A stretch of DNA of 45,102 bases from Aquimarina agarivorans (GTDB lineage: Bacteria > Bacteroidota > Bacteroidia > Flavobacteriales > Flavobacteriaceae), in NCBI RefSeq assembly GCF_000218485.1, contig NZ_AFPB01000010.1:1-45102 (forward strand). The letters run 5' to 3'. The position numbers were made by a program, and so were the translations under genes. Numbering within the stretch: the first letter of the stretch is position 1; each line of letters opens with the position of its first letter. The notes beneath the pieces were generated by a model. It made no database searches. It was not told the DNA's origin and was given only the letters and a program-made list of their open reading frames with translations. Below, piece after piece: positions 27,619 through 37,400 of this stretch.

Positions 27619-28311
27619 ATGAGTGATTTTAATTTTCCAATTACGCAATGGAGTGAAGCTGATAAACCTAGGGAAAAGCTAGCCGAGCGTGGCAAAAAGG
27701 CATTGACGGACGCCGAGCTGTTAGGGATTCTTATAGGTTCAGGCAGCAGAAATGAATCAGCGGTAAATTTGTGTAAGCGTATTTTAGCAAGTGTTGATAA
27801 CAATTTAAATGAACTTTCGCGATTATCGGTGGCGCAACTCACAAAATTTAAGGGAATTGGACAGGCCAAGGCAATAACTATAGTAGCTGGTTTAGAAATT
27901 GGTAGGAGGCAGCAATTGCAGGATGTTCCTTTGCAACCTGTAATTACTTGCAGCAATGATGTTTTTGTATTTATGCAACCTTTAATTGGCGATTTGCATC
28001 ATGAAGAGTTTTGGGTTTTATTTTTAAACAATGCAAATAAAGTTATACATCGGAAAATGTTGAGTAGTGGTGGACAAACAGGCACATTAATTGATGTTCG
28101 CATGGTGTATAAATTAGCATTAGAAGTTTCAGCAGTGGCACTTATTTTAACACACAATCATCCCAGTGGTAAGCTAACACCAAGTCAAGCTGATTTAAAG
28201 CTCACGGATCAAATTAAAAATGCTGGTGTTACCTTAAATATTAAAGTATTGGATCATTTAATTGTTACTGAAAAGGCTTATTATAGTTTTGCTGATGAGG
28301 GAAGTTTGTAA
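27619..28311 (+). CDS. radC: RadC family JAMM/MPN+ domain protein (UPF0758)
   Basis: About 230 residues. An N-terminal helix-hairpin-helix-like half (AERGKKALTDAELLGILIGSGSRNESAVNL, TKFKGIGQAKAITIVAGLEIGRR) is followed by a C-terminal JAMM metalloprotease-like domain with the zinc motif HNHPSGKLTPSQAD (HxH-x7-S-x2-D). The link to DNA repair is historical and the true function is uncertain. I chose ATG 27619 (MSDFNFPITQWSEADKPREKL) over a TTG nine bases upstream because homologues begin at that point. Single gene on its strand. Confidence 0.93.
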   Translation: MSDFNFPITQWSEADKPREKLAERGKKALTDAELLGILIGSGSRNESAVNLCKRILASVDNNLNELSRLSVAQLTKFKGIGQAKAITIVAGLEIGRRQQLQDVPLQPVITCSNDVFVFMQPLIGDLHHEEFWVLFLNNANKVIHRKMLSSGGQTGTLIDVRMVYKLALEVSAVALILTHNHPSGKLTPSQADLKLTDQIKNAGVTLNIKVLDHLIVTEKAYYSFADEGSL

Positions 28312-28626
28312 TACTAGTTCAAAGTTTAAAGGATTTTTATTAAGACTAGGTTTTTATGTTTGGAATAGAAAGAAAATATATGCCTAGCATCAACTACAGC
28401 GAGTTTTTTTATTTTGAAATACTAAGCGAGAACTAAACGTATTAGATGTGTGATTTTTGTTTAGAAATATTTCGTTATTAATTCCAATGCTCATTTAATA
28501 AAAAAGAGCTGCATTCCAGCAACCGTATAGGAAAAATTTTAATATAATTTTGGCTAAATTGTAGTTAAATAACTTAATTTAACAAACTATTATCTGAAAA
28601 ATGATGAAGAATCAAAAAGATATTAT
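28312..28626. other. Gene-free stretch between radC and the GNAT gene
   Basis: 315 bp, AT-rich. TAATTTTG at 28545-28552 fits the flavobacterial -7 motif TAnnTTTG about 75 bp before the acetyltransferase start, but no TTG sits at the usual distance upstream. An ATG at 28601 opens a frame of only 22 codons and is not the start of the acetyltransferase. Confidence 0.4.
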
Positions 28627-29142
28627 ATGGTTAGAAAAGCAAGTGTATCGCATGATGCTGCTGCAGTAGCAGAAATTTACAATTATTACATTTTAAATTC
28701 CGTAGTTACATTTGAGGAAACACCTATAGATGCAAACGAAATGAAACAGCGGATGGAATCTGTTGTTTCAGCATCCTATCCATGGCTGGTGTATGAAATT
28801 TCAGGGGAAGTTGTTGGCTATGCATATGCTACACGCTGGAAAGGACGTTGTGCTTATAAACATTCGGTGGAAAGTACTGTTTATTTGAAAAATGGTAAAA
28901 GTGCTCAAGGTATAGGAACGGCCTTGTATACCGAATTACTCAAACTATTAATGCAAAAAAATATTCATGCAATTATTGGTGGAGTAGCACTACCTAATGC
29001 TGCAAGCGTGTGTTTGCATGAAAAATTTGATTTTCAAAAAGTGGCGCATTTTAAAGAGGTAGGGTTTAAGTTTCAAAAGTGGATCGATGTTGCTTACTGG
29101 CAACTGACGCTGGATAACCGCAAAATATTAGAAAGTTTGTAA
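28627..29142 (+). CDS. GNAT family N-acetyltransferase, phosphinothricin acetyltransferase-like
   Basis: A 171-residue cytoplasmic acetyltransferase using acetyl-CoA. The N-terminal VRKASVSHDAAAVAEIYNYYILNSVVTFEETP is characteristic of the Pat/YwnH group, in which the Thr-Phe-Glu block precedes the GNAT core. The acetyl-CoA-binding loop reads KNGKSAQGIGTALYTELL (Q-G-I-G-T), followed by GGVALPNAASVCLHEKFDF and VGFKFQKWIDVAYWQL. Members acetylate phosphinothricin, methionine sulfone/sulfoximine or related compounds; the native substrate here is unknown. The start is set by the family N-terminus; no in-frame ATG lies upstream. Confidence 0.88.
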   Translation: MVRKASVSHDAAAVAEIYNYYILNSVVTFEETPIDANEMKQRMESVVSASYPWLVYEISGEVVGYAYATRWKGRCAYKHSVESTVYLKNGKSAQGIGTALYTELLKLLMQKNIHAIIGGVALPNAASVCLHEKFDFQKVAHFKEVGFKFQKWIDVAYWQLTLDNRKILESL

Positions 29143-29230
29143 GTGTGTAATTGAAAGTATAAATTTGAATACAATCTAATACAATACTTTAAAATAACTG
29201 TGTTGGAACAAACTAAGTGGATAAAAATGT

Positions 29231-30529
29231 ATGCTTTTAATTTATACTCAAAAAAGGAGTCCTCGGTTACGCTATATTGCCAAACAGTTATTTGAGCGTA
29301 TTTTAGGCGTTTCAGTGGATTTTACCACAAAAATTGAAAACTTTGTTGCGCATAATGGTCCCAAATTTTCGTACGGAAAACAACCCTTAGGGAAAGAGCT
29401 TTTTTTTCAAAGCGTTTCTTTATTGTTTGAAAAAGGAATTTCAGAAGAAATAGTTACCGTAAAAAAATGGGATAATTTTGTATGTTTTTATACAGTTTCA
29501 CATGCTGAAAGCGCATTGCCTTTTGATGTTTTTGCAGCCAGTTTTTATTTGTTAAGCAGGTATGAAGAATACTTACCGCAGGTAAAAGACAGCTTGGTCA
29601 GGTTTATGGCTAGTTCTAGCATAGCCTACGAACATCAATTTTTGCAACAGCCAATTGTGGATATTTGGGCTTATAAAGTAAAAGAAATCCTAATGACACG
29701 TTTTGAAGGCATTCAATTTTTTCCCACTAAATTTTCCACAGCAATAGTATGTGAGGTGAGTGAGGCATTGGCTTACAGGAAAAAAGGTTGGTTCAGGAGC
29801 TTTCAAAGCTTTAGCAAAAGCTTATTTGAGTTAAAGTTTAAACAAATTTATATTCAGGGTAAAGTAATTTTAGGATTGCAAAAAGATCCATATCATACTT
29901 ATAATTACATTATTAACAAGGCGAAATCAGGGAATGCTCAGTTGTGTTTCTTTTTTGGATTAGGTAATTATTCCAACTATGAAAAAAGCAATAACCACCA
30001 CAGTCAGACTTATCAAAAGCTTATAAAATCAATTGCCGATTACTGTACTATTGGAATGCGATTATCTTTTGATGCTCAAAAAGATTTAGTAGCACTCAAA
30101 AATGAAAAAAAGCGATTTGAAAAAATTACACACCGGAGCTTAAATCAAACCTTTTGTCAATACTCTAAGATTAATTTACCAACAACTTATCGTGATTTGA
30201 TAGAGCAGGAAGTTGCTTGCGATTATTCAATGGGGTATCAGGATAATTCGGGTTTTAGAGCGGGTACGTGTACTCCGTTTTTATTTTATGATTTAGAATA
30301 TGAAATTCAAACTCCTTTAATATTAATGCCCTATTGTTTGTCGGAAAACGCATTTGAAAAAATTACGGAGTCGGAAAATGCAATAAAACAAGCAAGCGTA
30401 ATTGTGGATGCTGTAAAAAAAGTAAATGGAAATTTGATAATTCATATAAATAATCAATTATTTGATACTTCCAATCAGCGTTCGCGCTTTTGGAAGCTGG
30501 TATTTAATTATTTTGTGTCTATTTCTTAG
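29231..30529 (+). CDS. Polysaccharide-deacetylase-family protein (DUF7033 type) lacking expected metal ligands
   Basis: A 432-residue protein of the flavobacterial group with an N-terminal DUF7033 region (MLLIYTQKRSPRLRYIAKQL, then FDVFAASFYLLSRYEEYLP) and a C-terminal deacetylase-like (CE4-related) barrel. Scaffold landmarks are retained: GLQKDPYHTYNYI, LPTTYRDLIEQEV, DYSMGYQDNSGFRAGTCTPFLFYDLEYEI. From memory of the family, the usual ligand motifs are DIDNAYAY, GIHPSY, SRQHFL and LWHNE. Here those positions read CEVSEALAY, GMRLSF, NQTFCQYS and IHINNQ. No HxxxH pair occurs anywhere. The frame is intact and the protein full length, so it is not an obvious pseudogene. It may be a catalytically dead paralogue with a binding or regulatory role. 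It follows the GNAT gene by 88 bp. Confidence 0.8.
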   Translation: MLLIYTQKRSPRLRYIAKQLFERILGVSVDFTTKIENFVAHNGPKFSYGKQPLGKELFFQSVSLLFEKGISEEIVTVKKWDNFVCFYTVSHAESALPFDVFAASFYLLSRYEEYLPQVKDSLVRFMASSSIAYEHQFLQQPIVDIWAYKVKEILMTRFEGIQFFPTKFSTAIVCEVSEALAYRKKGWFRSFQSFSKSLFELKFKQIYIQGKVILGLQKDPYHTYNYIINKAKSGNAQLCFFFGLGNYSNYEKSNNHHSQTYQKLIKSIADYCTIGMRLSFDAQKDLVALKNEKKRFEKITHRSLNQTFCQYSKINLPTTYRDLIEQEVACDYSMGYQDNSGFRAGTCTPFLFYDLEYEIQTPLILMPYCLSENAFEKITESENAIKQASVIVDAVKKVNGNLIIHINNQLFDTSNQRSRFWKLVFNYFVSIS

Positions 30530-30544
30530 TCATATTTCATTATT

Positions 30545-30564
30545 AATACTAAAACGAGTATTTT
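30545..30564 (+). terminator. Weak hairpin with T-run after the deacetylase-family gene
   Basis: A 6-bp AATACT/AGTATT stem followed by four Ts, 16 bp after the stop codon. Short, so low confidence. Confidence 0.35.
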
Positions 30565-30588
30565 AGGAAATCAAAATAAGCATCTCTT

Positions 30589-31422
30589 ATGATCAAAAAG
30601 CAATTATTTACAGCTATTCTATTGGTAATGTTCGGGTTTTTAGCTTCTGCGCAAGCATTAAATAGCTACAAATATGTAATGGTACCCACCCAGTTTCCTT
30701 TTCAGAAAGAAGATCATCAGTATAATTTTAATAGATTGACCAAATTTTTATTGGAAAAATACGACTTTGAAGCATTTATACAGGGAGAGGATTTGCCTGA
30801 AAATGTTAATGGTTGTGAGGCATTGGTAGCCAACGTAGTCAAAGGGAAAGGTTTTTTAAAAACGATACTTGCTTTGGAGCTAAAGGATTGTAAAGGTCAA
30901 GTGGTGTTTACTTCTGTAGAAGGGGTAAGTAGGGAAAAAGATTTTAAAAAGTCGTATCATGAGGCTATTCGAAATGCATTTAAAGATCCTAGATTGGTGC
31001 GACACCATTATACTAAGCCTTTAACAGCGGCAAAGGTTTCAAGTACGGGTGGGGTTATCGTTGGTAATAAATTACCTACTGCCAAGCCAAGAGTTATTGC
31101 CGAGCCCACTGTAGCAGTGCCTATTTCAAAACCGACACACGCGGATGCAAAGGCAAAAATTGCGTTGGCTTCAAAAGATTTACAATTGGAACTGTTGGGT
31201 AAGGAGTATGTGTTTAAAGCAACTCGAGCTGGTTATGGCATATATCAGAACGGTATAAAGCTTGGAGATGCTACTGTTAGCGAAAATCCTCAAAAATATA
31301 TAGTAACAGCAGGCTCATTGAGTGGTACTGGATATTTTGATGATTTTGGAAATTTTGTATTACAACGTGTTAATCCAGCCAATAAAAAAACAATTACGGA
31401 TACTTTGGCTCGTGTAAATTAG
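30589..31422 (+). CDS. Conserved secreted protein of unknown function
   Basis: A 277-residue protein with signal peptide MIKKQLFTAILLVMFGFLASAQ. It is followed by YKYVMVPTQFPFQKEDHQYNFNRLTKFLLEKYDFEAF, a pattern I associate with an uncharacterised periplasmic family of Bacteroidetes. The N-terminal half looks like a compact alpha/beta domain (CEALVANVVKGKGFLKTILALELKDCKGQVVFTSVEGVS) with two Cys. A Pro/Ala/Lys linker at about 150-185 leads to a small beta-rich C-terminal part (GKEYVFKATRAGYGIYQNGIKLGDATV) that resembles a repeat of short strands. No enzymatic motif is visible. It overlaps the convergent rarA by four bases at the stops. Confidence 0.8.
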   Translation: MIKKQLFTAILLVMFGFLASAQALNSYKYVMVPTQFPFQKEDHQYNFNRLTKFLLEKYDFEAFIQGEDLPENVNGCEALVANVVKGKGFLKTILALELKDCKGQVVFTSVEGVSREKDFKKSYHEAIRNAFKDPRLVRHHYTKPLTAAKVSSTGGVIVGNKLPTAKPRVIAEPTVAVPISKPTHADAKAKIALASKDLQLELLGKEYVFKATRAGYGIYQNGIKLGDATVSENPQKYIVTAGSLSGTGYFDDFGNFVLQRVNPANKKTITDTLARVN

Positions 31423-32693
31423 TAGCCGTATTTATTCCAAATTGTCTTTAAAAAGGTTCTAATACTACTTTCTTTATTATTATTACCTGGATCGTAAAGT
31501 ACAGTGCCTGTAATTTCATTAGGTAAAAATTCCTGATCAACAAAATTGCCTTGGTAATTATGTGCGTACTTATAATCTTCACCATAACCGAGTTGTTTCA
31601 TTAGTTTTGTTGGTGCGTTACGAAGGTGTAAGGGAATGGGTAAATCGCCAGTTTGCTTTACGAGCTGTTGGGCTTTGTTAATTGCCATGTAGGAGGCGTT
31701 ACTTTTTGGAGATGTGGCAAGGTAAATAGTGCACTGACTTAATATTATACGAGCTTCGGGATAACCCACAGCTGTTGCTGAAGTAAAGCAGTTGTTAGCC
31801 ATGACTAAAGCTGTCGGATTTGCTAAACCAATATCTTCTGAGGCCAGAATTATAAGTCTACGGGCTATAAATTTTAGATCCTCACCACCTTCGATCATGC
31901 GGGCAAGCCAATACACTGCCGCATTTGGGTCTGAACCTCTAACCGATTTAATAAAGGCGGAAATAATATCATAATGTTGTTCTCCAGTTTTATCGTAGCG
32001 TGCTGGATTTTGCTGTACCAATTGTGTTACAGTGGCATTTGTAATTACAATTGATTTTGTATTAAAACTAGCTACGACTAATTCAAAAATATTAAGCAAT
32101 TTTCGGGCATCACCTCCGCTTAAGCGAATTAAGGCATCGGTTTCTTCAAGTTTTATCGTTTTTTTTGAAAGGAATTCGTCTTTTTCAGTAGCCCGTTTTA
32201 ACAATTCTTCTAGCTCCTTTTTGTTAAAAGCATTAAGCGAGTACACTTGGCAGCGAGAAAGTAATGCGGGAATCACCTCAAAACTTGGGTTTTCGGTAGT
32301 AGCACCAATTAGGGTTACCCAACCTTTTTCAACAGCACCAAGTAATGAATCTTGTTGCGATTTACTAAAGCGGTGGATTTCATCAATAAATAGTATAGGG
32401 TTTTTACTCGTAAAAAGTCCATGATCTTTTTTGGCACGGTCAATAACTTCCCGTACATCCTTAACGCCACTATTGATGGCACTTAATGAGTAAAATGGGC
32501 GGTCAGATGTTTCAGCAATAATGTTAGCTAGTGTGGTTTTGCCTACGCCCGGAGGTCCCCATAGTATCAACGAAGGGATAATGCCTTTTGTAAGTTGAAA
32601 AGTTAATGCTCCTTTAGGGCCAACTAAATGTTGTTGGCTTAAATAGTCTTGCAGTGATTTTGGTCGTATGCGCTCAGCTAATGGAATTGTCAT
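31419..32693 (-). CDS. rarA: Replication-associated recombination protein A (RarA/MgsA), AAA+ ATPase
   Basis: A clamp-loader-like AAA+ ATPase that acts at stalled replication forks. The 424-residue protein shows Walker [13 protein letters not shown], Walker [11 protein letters not shown], sensor-1 GATTENPSF and the arginine-finger region [10 protein letters not shown]. The C-terminal tetramerisation part has [31 protein letters not shown] and [22 protein letters not shown]. The N-terminus [25 protein letters not shown] matches the family, so the ATG at 32693 is secure. It converges on the unknown secreted protein with a four-base overlap. Confidence 0.95.
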   Translation of the reverse strand: MTIPLAERIRPKSLQDYLSQQHLVGPKGALTFQLTKGIIPSLILWGPPGVGKTTLANIIAETSDRPFYSLSAINSGVKDVREVIDRAKKDHGLFTSKNPILFIDEIHRFSKSQQDSLLGAVEKGWVTLIGATTENPSFEVIPALLSRCQVYSLNAFNKKELEELLKRATEKDEFLSKKTIKLEETDALIRLSGGDARKLLNIFELVVASFNTKSIVITNATVTQLVQQNPARYDKTGEQHYDIISAFIKSVRGSDPNAAVYWLARMIEGGEDLKFIARRLIILASEDIGLANPTALVMANNCFTSATAVGYPEARIILSQCTIYLATSPKSNASYMAINKAQQLVKQTGDLPIPLHLRNAPTKLMKQLGYGEDYKYAHNYQGNFVDQEFLPNEITGTVLYDPGNNNKESSIRTFLKTIWNKYGY

Positions 32694-32907
32694 AAAGCAA
32701 AAATAGATTTATTTTTTAAAGTTGAAGTTTTGAGGTTGTTGGAGGGAAAGAAAAAAGAATATAAAGTATAGAAAAATGGACATAGATGCTTAAGATATAA
32801 AACAAAGAGTTTATTTTAAGGTATAAATATAGGGTTTGAAACAATAGAATATGGAGTATAGATTTCTTTAATTACTGAAAACGATCAATGCTATTTAGAG
32901 AACTTCA

Positions 32908-32940
32908 GGAATTTTTTTCAGAGAATCTGAAAAAAATTCC
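32908..32940. repeat. Perfect 15-bp inverted repeat (hairpin) abutting a tandem array
   Basis: GGAATTTTTTTCAGA (32908-32922) and TCTGAAAAAAATTCC (32926-32940) are exact reverse complements around the loop GAA. The stem has no T-tail beyond the array, and no gene ends nearby on either strand, so it is not a normal terminator. Confidence 0.9.
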
Positions 32941-32982
32941 ACAACCCACAACCCACAACCCACAACCCACAACCCACAACCC
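32941..32982. repeat. Six tandem copies of the heptamer ACAACCC
   Basis: 42 bp made of exactly six ACAACCC units, starting at the base after the hairpin at 32908-32940. It is G-poor and C-rich on the plus strand; the minus strand reads GGGTTGT repeats. Likely a variable-number simple repeat. Confidence 0.95.
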
Positions 32983-33050
32983 TTGAACCTGACAATATTT
33001 CATTAAAATACATTTTGGACAACTTGTTGACTATCTGATTAAAAAATTAC

Positions 33051-33863
33051 ATGAAGCAGCATCAAAATATATTGCCTTTTAAGCTAACCATGCTTTTGTA
33101 TCCATTACTAATGGTTTTAGCCATATGGGTAGTTTTTTGGTTGGAAGTAAAATGGGATATTAGTTTCAATAAATTGGGTATTAGACCAAGACATTGGGAA
33201 GGGTTGAAAGGTATTTTCTTTTCGCCGTTTATACATGGCGATGCTTCTCATTTGTGGCATAATACGTTGCCCTTGTTTATATTAAGTGCAGCTTTGTGTT
33301 ATTTTTATGAAAACGTATCAGTAAAAGTATTGCTGTTAGGTACTTTTTTTACGGGACTTGCAACGTGGATGATAGGGCGAGACTCTTATCATATTGGAGT
33401 AAGTGGAGTAATATATATGCTATTTGGATTTTTATTTTTAAAGGGGTTATTAACAAAGCAGTTCAGATTATTAGCGGTATCATTTTTTGTAGTATTTGTG
33501 TACGGAGGTATGATATGGTACGTAACACCAATAGATTTTAAAATTTCATGGGAAGGTCATTTAAGTGGACTTTTAGTGGGTTTTTTTTTAGCTACTTTTT
33601 TTAAAAGCAACATACATCAGGATACTACTAAGTTTCTTTGGGAAACAGAAAACTACGATCCTGAATTGGATGCTTTTATGCAATGTTTTGATGCGGATGG
33701 CAACTTTATACCGACACCTAAAATTGAAGAAGAAATGAAGCCAGACGAAGTTCAAATAGTTGGCGACAACACCACGGAATTTTTATCAGATAAAGGAATG
33801 CGACTTATTTATCATACTATAAAGAAAGGTAAAGGTAAAAAGCGAGTTTTTAGGTTGAGGTAG
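33051..33863 (+). CDS. Rhomboid family intramembrane serine protease
   Basis: An integral inner-membrane protease that cleaves transmembrane substrates. The 270-residue protein has about six helices in the first 190 residues. Rhomboid signatures are present: HGDASHLWHNTLPLFIL (HxxxxHxxxN), the catalytic Ser118 in HIGVSGVIYML (GxSG) and the catalytic His170 in WEGHLSGLLVG. A soluble C-terminal tail of about 80 residues follows: acidic first (ENYDPELDAFMQCFDADGNF, EEEMKPDEVQ), then ending with basic KKGKGKKRVFRLR. The tail is longer than in minimal rhomboids, but similar tails occur in flavobacterial members. A monocistronic gene. Confidence 0.93.
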   Translation: MKQHQNILPFKLTMLLYPLLMVLAIWVVFWLEVKWDISFNKLGIRPRHWEGLKGIFFSPFIHGDASHLWHNTLPLFILSAALCYFYENVSVKVLLLGTFFTGLATWMIGRDSYHIGVSGVIYMLFGFLFLKGLLTKQFRLLAVSFFVVFVYGGMIWYVTPIDFKISWEGHLSGLLVGFFLATFFKSNIHQDTTKFLWETENYDPELDAFMQCFDADGNFIPTPKIEEEMKPDEVQIVGDNTTEFLSDKGMRLIYHTIKKGKGKKRVFRLR

Positions 33864-34467
33864 AAAATACGATGTCAGTCTTAAACTTATATATTCATAA
33901 TTGTTAATTCGAATCAGATTATGGAGTTAATAGCTCAATAATGAAAAGCGTATTTAAAGTAAAAGTGGTAGCTGTGTAAATGATTATATCAAAGTGAAGC
34001 TGTTTTCCCTTCGAAAAAAGCTCCACTTCATTTAATTTAAAATTAAATTGGCGTTATATTTTAAGATTGTAATGTTAATTTAATTGCTTTTTTTGGTCAT
34101 TAAGATCAATTTTTGACTTTTTCAACGCGAAAAAAGATATTTCTAACTTCTAAAACAGATGAATGTTGCATTAATTTGTAAGTTTTTTTGTTAAAAAAAG
34201 TGTTAAATTAATTGTGCACGCATAATAGTTAGAGATGTTAATATTTTAATAAAAAATAAGCTTTTGAAAATTTGAGCCACTTTGAGAGGTCTAAAGTCAA
34301 CAATTTGAAGAAGTTTATAACTTATTTATGTCAATGTGAGTAATTGTTAATGATTTCTTATATATAACGATATAGTGTTAAAATTGTAGGAATTGGATGA
34401 TTTTTTTTTGGGAGTATCGGAATAATTGAGTCTCTTTATATGGTCTAATTTTTATTCTTATATCATC
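33864..34467. other. 600-bp gene-free leader region before the SusC gene
   Basis: Very AT-rich, with no coding frame of note. It contains the imperfect hairpin at 33994-34028 and several short direct TTGTTAA-like repeats. A long untranslated leader is common ahead of susC-type genes. I found no exact TTG/TAnnTTTG promoter. Confidence 0.5.
33994..34028 (+). terminator. Imperfect hairpin, possible terminator of the rhomboid gene
   Basis: GTGAAGCTGTTTTC pairs with GAAAAAAGCTCCAC with two mismatched positions in a 14-bp stem, loop CCTTC, followed by TTCATTTAATTT. It lies 130 bp after the rhomboid stop and lacks a clean T-run. Confidence 0.35.
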
Positions 34468-37400
34468 ATGCACAAAAAAACTACGAAGCTATTTTTTGGC
34501 TTATTCATGTTAGTTATCCAAGTTGCTTTAGCACAAAACCGAACAATAGCAGGGACAGTTACTGATGATGCAGGCTTACCGCTTCCAGGTGCAAATGTTT
34601 TAATTGAAAACAAACCAGGAGGTACAGTTACCGATTTTGACGGTAAATTTGTTATTGAAGTATCAAATGATGATACTATTGTTGTGAGTTACATTGGGTA
34701 CGAAACACAAAGCATTTTAGTTGGCGACAAGTCAGCATTAACTTTTAAATTAATTGAAGACACTGAGTCTTTACAAGAGGTTGTAATTACCGCACAAGGT
34801 ATCAAGCGGGAGAAGAAAGCAATCGGGTATGCAATTACAACTCTTGATCCGGAAGAAGTAGAGGATCGGCCTGAAGCAGACGTTGCCAGAGTGTTAAATG
34901 GAAAGGTTTCAGGTGTAAATGTTGTTGGAGTTGGAGGTGTTGCTGGTAGTGGTACCAATATCATTATTAGAGGACAATCATCAATTACTCAGAACAATCA
35001 AGCGTTGTTTGTTGTCAATGGAATACCATTTAATACGGCGACAAACAGTCAAGATACCGATGGTGCTTTTACCGATGGTACAGCAAATACATCCAGTAGA
35101 TCTTTGGATATTGATCCAAATAATATAGCCAGTGTTAGTGTTTTGAAAGGATTGGCAGCTACAGTATTGTATGGAGAGCAAGGGAGGAATGGAGTTGTCT
35201 TAATAACGACAAAAGATGCCTCAGGAAGTGAAGTAGGAAAAAAAATGGAAATAACGCTTTCGCAATCAATATTTGCGAGTGAAATTTCTGGTTTACCTGA
35301 TTACCAAAACACCTACGGTCAAGGGGGAGGAGGCGTTGCTAACGTTGGCTTTGTTGGAAACTGGGGACAACGTTTTGATGAAAATATAACGGTTAGAAAT
35401 CATTTAAGACAATCTCAATTTGCAGATATATTTCCTGAATTGCAGGTAAATGTTCCTTATCAAGCTTTTGAGGATAATGTAAAAGATTTTTTTAGAACTG
35501 GTTTGGCAACAACAACATCTATAAGTGCCCGTAAATCTTCAGAAACAAATAGTTTTAGTGCCAGCTTTTCTCACACAGATGAAGATGGTTTTGTTCCAAA
35601 TAATAGTTTAAGAAGAACTAATTTTAGTGTGGGTGGTAGCGCTAATCTAACTAATAATTTTACGATATCAGGAGCCTTTAATTTTGCAAGAACTGATTTT
35701 AGAACACCTCCAATTTCAGCAAATAACGCAGTTGATGGGGTGTCAATTTTTCAACGAACATTATTTATACCACGTAATCTTGATTTAACTGGATTGCCTT
35801 TTCAAAATCCTACGGATGGGTCTAATATTTATTATAGAACAGATCAAGAAAACCCACTCTGGTTGTTAGAAAACTCAGGATTTTCTCAAATTTCAGACCG
35901 TTTTTTTAATTCTCTTTCTACCAATTATAGTTTTACGGATAAATTATCTTTAACCTACAGAGTTGGTTTTGATACGTATACTGAAAGACAAGATTACTTT
36001 TTTAACAAAGGGGGAGTTTCGAGTCAACAATCAAGAGAAGGGTATTTAAGAACCACATCAGGAACCAATACAACTTGGGATCATAGTTTAATATTTAATG
36101 CTGCTAACATCAATTTAACAGATAATTTTCATTTAACAGCGGTTGCGGGATTAAATACAAGATCTGAAGTTTACGAACAGTTTGGTACAGTAAGTTCAAA
36201 TCAAATATCATTTGGCTTTTTAAACCACTCTAATTTTGAAACGCAAAGTAGTAATGATCCACTTAGAGCAAATGGAAGTGTCGATTTTAAGGAACGCACA
36301 AATATAATTGGTCTATATGGACAAACAGAATTTGATTATAATAATTATTTATTTTTAACATTAGCGGCTCGTAATGATTGGGGATCTACAGTAGAAGAAG
36401 AAAATCAGTCATTATTTTATCCTAGTGTATCGTTAGCAGCGTTGCCAACTAGTTTTATACCAGGCTTAAAATCAGAAGGACTTAATTTTTTAAAGTTTAG
36501 ATTTGGTTACGGAACATCAGCAGGTTTTCCTGATCCGTATTTAACAAGGCCTAACTTGGTTCAAACACCAGCAGCATTTGGTTCAAATGTTACCAATTCA
36601 ATATCAAATAGATTACCTAATCCAGATTTAAAACCTGAAAGACATGAGGAAATAGAATTAGGGATGGATGCTAAACTTTGGAAAAATAGAATTGGTTTAG
36701 ATGTAAGTGTGTATCGTCGAAATTCTACAGATCAAATAGTAGATAGGCCAACAGATGCTTCAACTGGAGGTACTGTGATTGCAACTAATATTGGTAAAAT
36801 TGTTAATGATGGTATCGAGGTTGGATTAAATTTTTCTCCTTTTAAAGGTACTAAAGGGGTTCAGTGGGATATGCGAAACATTTTTACTGCTTATGAAACT
36901 ACTACTGAAGAGCTAGCAGACGGTTTGGATGAAATACTAATTGATGGGTTTGCGGGATTAGGAAACGTAGCTAGAGTAGATGCACCATTGGGAGCTATTA
37001 TTGGATCTTTTGCATTAAGAGATGAAGCAGGGAACTTAGTGGTAGATTCGTCAGATGGTACAATAATTGACAGTGCTGATCTTGGATTGAGAGCAAGAAT
37101 AATAGGAGATCCAAATCCAGACTGGAAGTTGTCAACAATTCATACCATTTCGTATAAAGGCTTTAGTTTATCTGCTCAGTTAGAATATACTCATGGTGGA
37201 GATATTTTATCTAATACAATTGGAAATTTATTAAGAAGAGGTGTTACCAAGGATACCGAAGATAGAGAACGTACTTTTGTACTGCCTGGGGTTTCGGGAT
37301 CAGTAGTTAATGGAGAATTAAATATTGCCAGAGATGCTGCAGGAAATGCACTGCCTAATACTTTTCAATTAGGTTCAAATGAAGTTTATTTTCTGAATTT

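Larger units (their letters stand above)
32694..33050. other. Divergent intergenic region of rarA and rhomboid gene
   Basis: 357 bp with no gene. Its notable content is the palindrome plus heptamer array at 32908-32982, annotated separately. The remainder is AT-rich and should hold the divergent promoters. Confidence 0.6.

Noticed and set aside
28601..28666. ATG at 28601 as an upstream start or leader peptide of the acetyltransferase
   Set aside because: Out of frame with the enzyme, and the 22-codon product shows no attenuation-like structure.
32941..32982. Heptamer array considered as a CRISPR remnant
   Set aside because: Units are 7 bp with no spacers and no cas genes nearby.
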